The position numbers and the translations under genes are program-made. The notes below the pieces were generated by a model, which was not told the DNA's origin, made no database searches, and saw only the letters and a program-made list of their open reading frames with translations. This document shows, one piece after another, positions 60,766-60,989 of a stretch of 60,989 nucleotides of DNA. Origin of the DNA: an uncultured Oscillospiraceae bacterium (lineage in GTDB: Bacteria; Bacillota; Clostridia; Oscillospirales; Oscillospiraceae). The number at the start of each line of letters is the position of its first letter. Position 1 is the first letter of the stretch. Location of the stretch: assembly GCA_947628805.1 (NCBI GenBank), contig CANRBG010000007.1, forward strand, positions 1-60,989, given 5' to 3'.

Positions 60766-60989
60766 TCACATTGCCTTCTGGGCGTTGACCTTGATGCCGG
60801 GGCCCATGGTGGAGGCGGTGACGCAGCTGCGGATGTACTGGCCTTTCGCAGACGCGGGCTTAGCCTTCACGATGGCGCCGATCAGGGCCTCATAGTTCTC
60901 CTGCAGCTTCTCGGGACCGAAGCTCACCTTGCCGATGGGGCAGTGGATGATGTTGGTCTTGTCCAGACGGTACTCGATCTTACCGGCCT
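60766..60989 (-). CDS. rplA: Ribosomal protein L1, C-terminal part
   Basis: The last 73 residues, cut by the window edge. [20 protein letters not shown] and [17 protein letters not shown] are the conserved L1 C-terminus with the TMGPG motif that contacts 23S rRNA. It binds the L1 stalk and, in many bacteria, represses its own operon. The rest of the gene, and probably rplK upstream, lie to the right of the window. Confidence 0.96.
   Translation of the reverse strand, partial: AGKIEYRLDKTNIIHCPIGKVSFGPEKLQENYEALIGAIVKAKPASAKGQYIRSCVTASTMGPGIKVNAQKAM

Noticed and set aside
43999-60989. CRISPR arrays or tRNA genes
   Set aside because: No regularly spaced direct repeats and no cloverleaf-like sequence were noticed here or in the rest of the window.

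Overview
This is a high-GC segment of a Firmicutes chromosome, most likely a gut Oscillospiraceae-type Clostridium (inference). The signs are sigma-A promoters of the TTGACA/TATAAT type, strong AGGAGG ribosome binding sites, a CIRCE heat-shock operator, a CsoR/CopA copper unit, the EcfA1-EcfA2-EcfT-TruA gene order, and decayed tandem serine-recombinase elements. No rRNA, tRNA or CRISPR array was seen.

Layout. 1-150: a repeat with an embedded hairpin, with a second copy in opposite orientation at 39918-40043. 191-3373: a YfhO-type membrane protein and a small lipoprotein, divergently transcribed. 3412-21834: one long minus-strand surface-glycan operon behind a promoter at 21902-21929. In transcription order it encodes a second YfhO protein, a WecE-type sugar aminotransferase, a large membrane protein, WbqC, an ATP-grasp enzyme, a GtrB/DPM-like transferase, a sugar-transfer-type ATP-grasp protein, a GT4, a GT2, a Wzx-like flippase and four GT2 enzymes; three of those are tandem paralogues. 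21947-24061: two half-size chromate transporters with a 22-codon coupled leader ORF, divergent from a PfkB kinase that may be leaderless. 24087-24313: an orphan promoter, a structured transcript of about 193 nt and a terminator, probably an undescribed or unassigned small RNA.

24534-39875: a DHH phosphoesterase; csoR-copA with two palindromic operators and a CopZ-like domain fused to the C-terminus of CopA; an ABC exporter; then a minus-strand housekeeping run (methyltransferase, ecfA1, ecfA2, ecfT, truA, DUF5711-like, cvpA-like, clpE-like); and the Mn exporter mntP. 39918-43970 is a mobile-element graveyard. It holds two broken serine recombinases, small accessory genes, a 23-bp perfect palindrome, and a single open frame stitched from a virulence-associated protein, a histidine kinase and an IS3 transposase.

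43999-60989: a pheB-like/hom/lysC operon for aspartate-family amino acids, a CIRCE-controlled Hsp20, a nucleotidyltransferase, a membrane XRE regulator, an RlmI-like methyltransferase with an MBL-fold hydrolase, a U32 peptidase, two HtrA proteases flanking a TetR/ABC efflux unit, an ECF sigma factor with an RsgI-like anti-sigma carrying three PepSY repeats, and the 3' end of rplA.

Functionally, the left third builds and decorates a cell-surface glycan. The centre handles copper, manganese, ECF-dependent vitamin uptake and proteolysis. The right end is rich in envelope-stress functions (HtrA, ECF sigma/anti-sigma, Hsp20).
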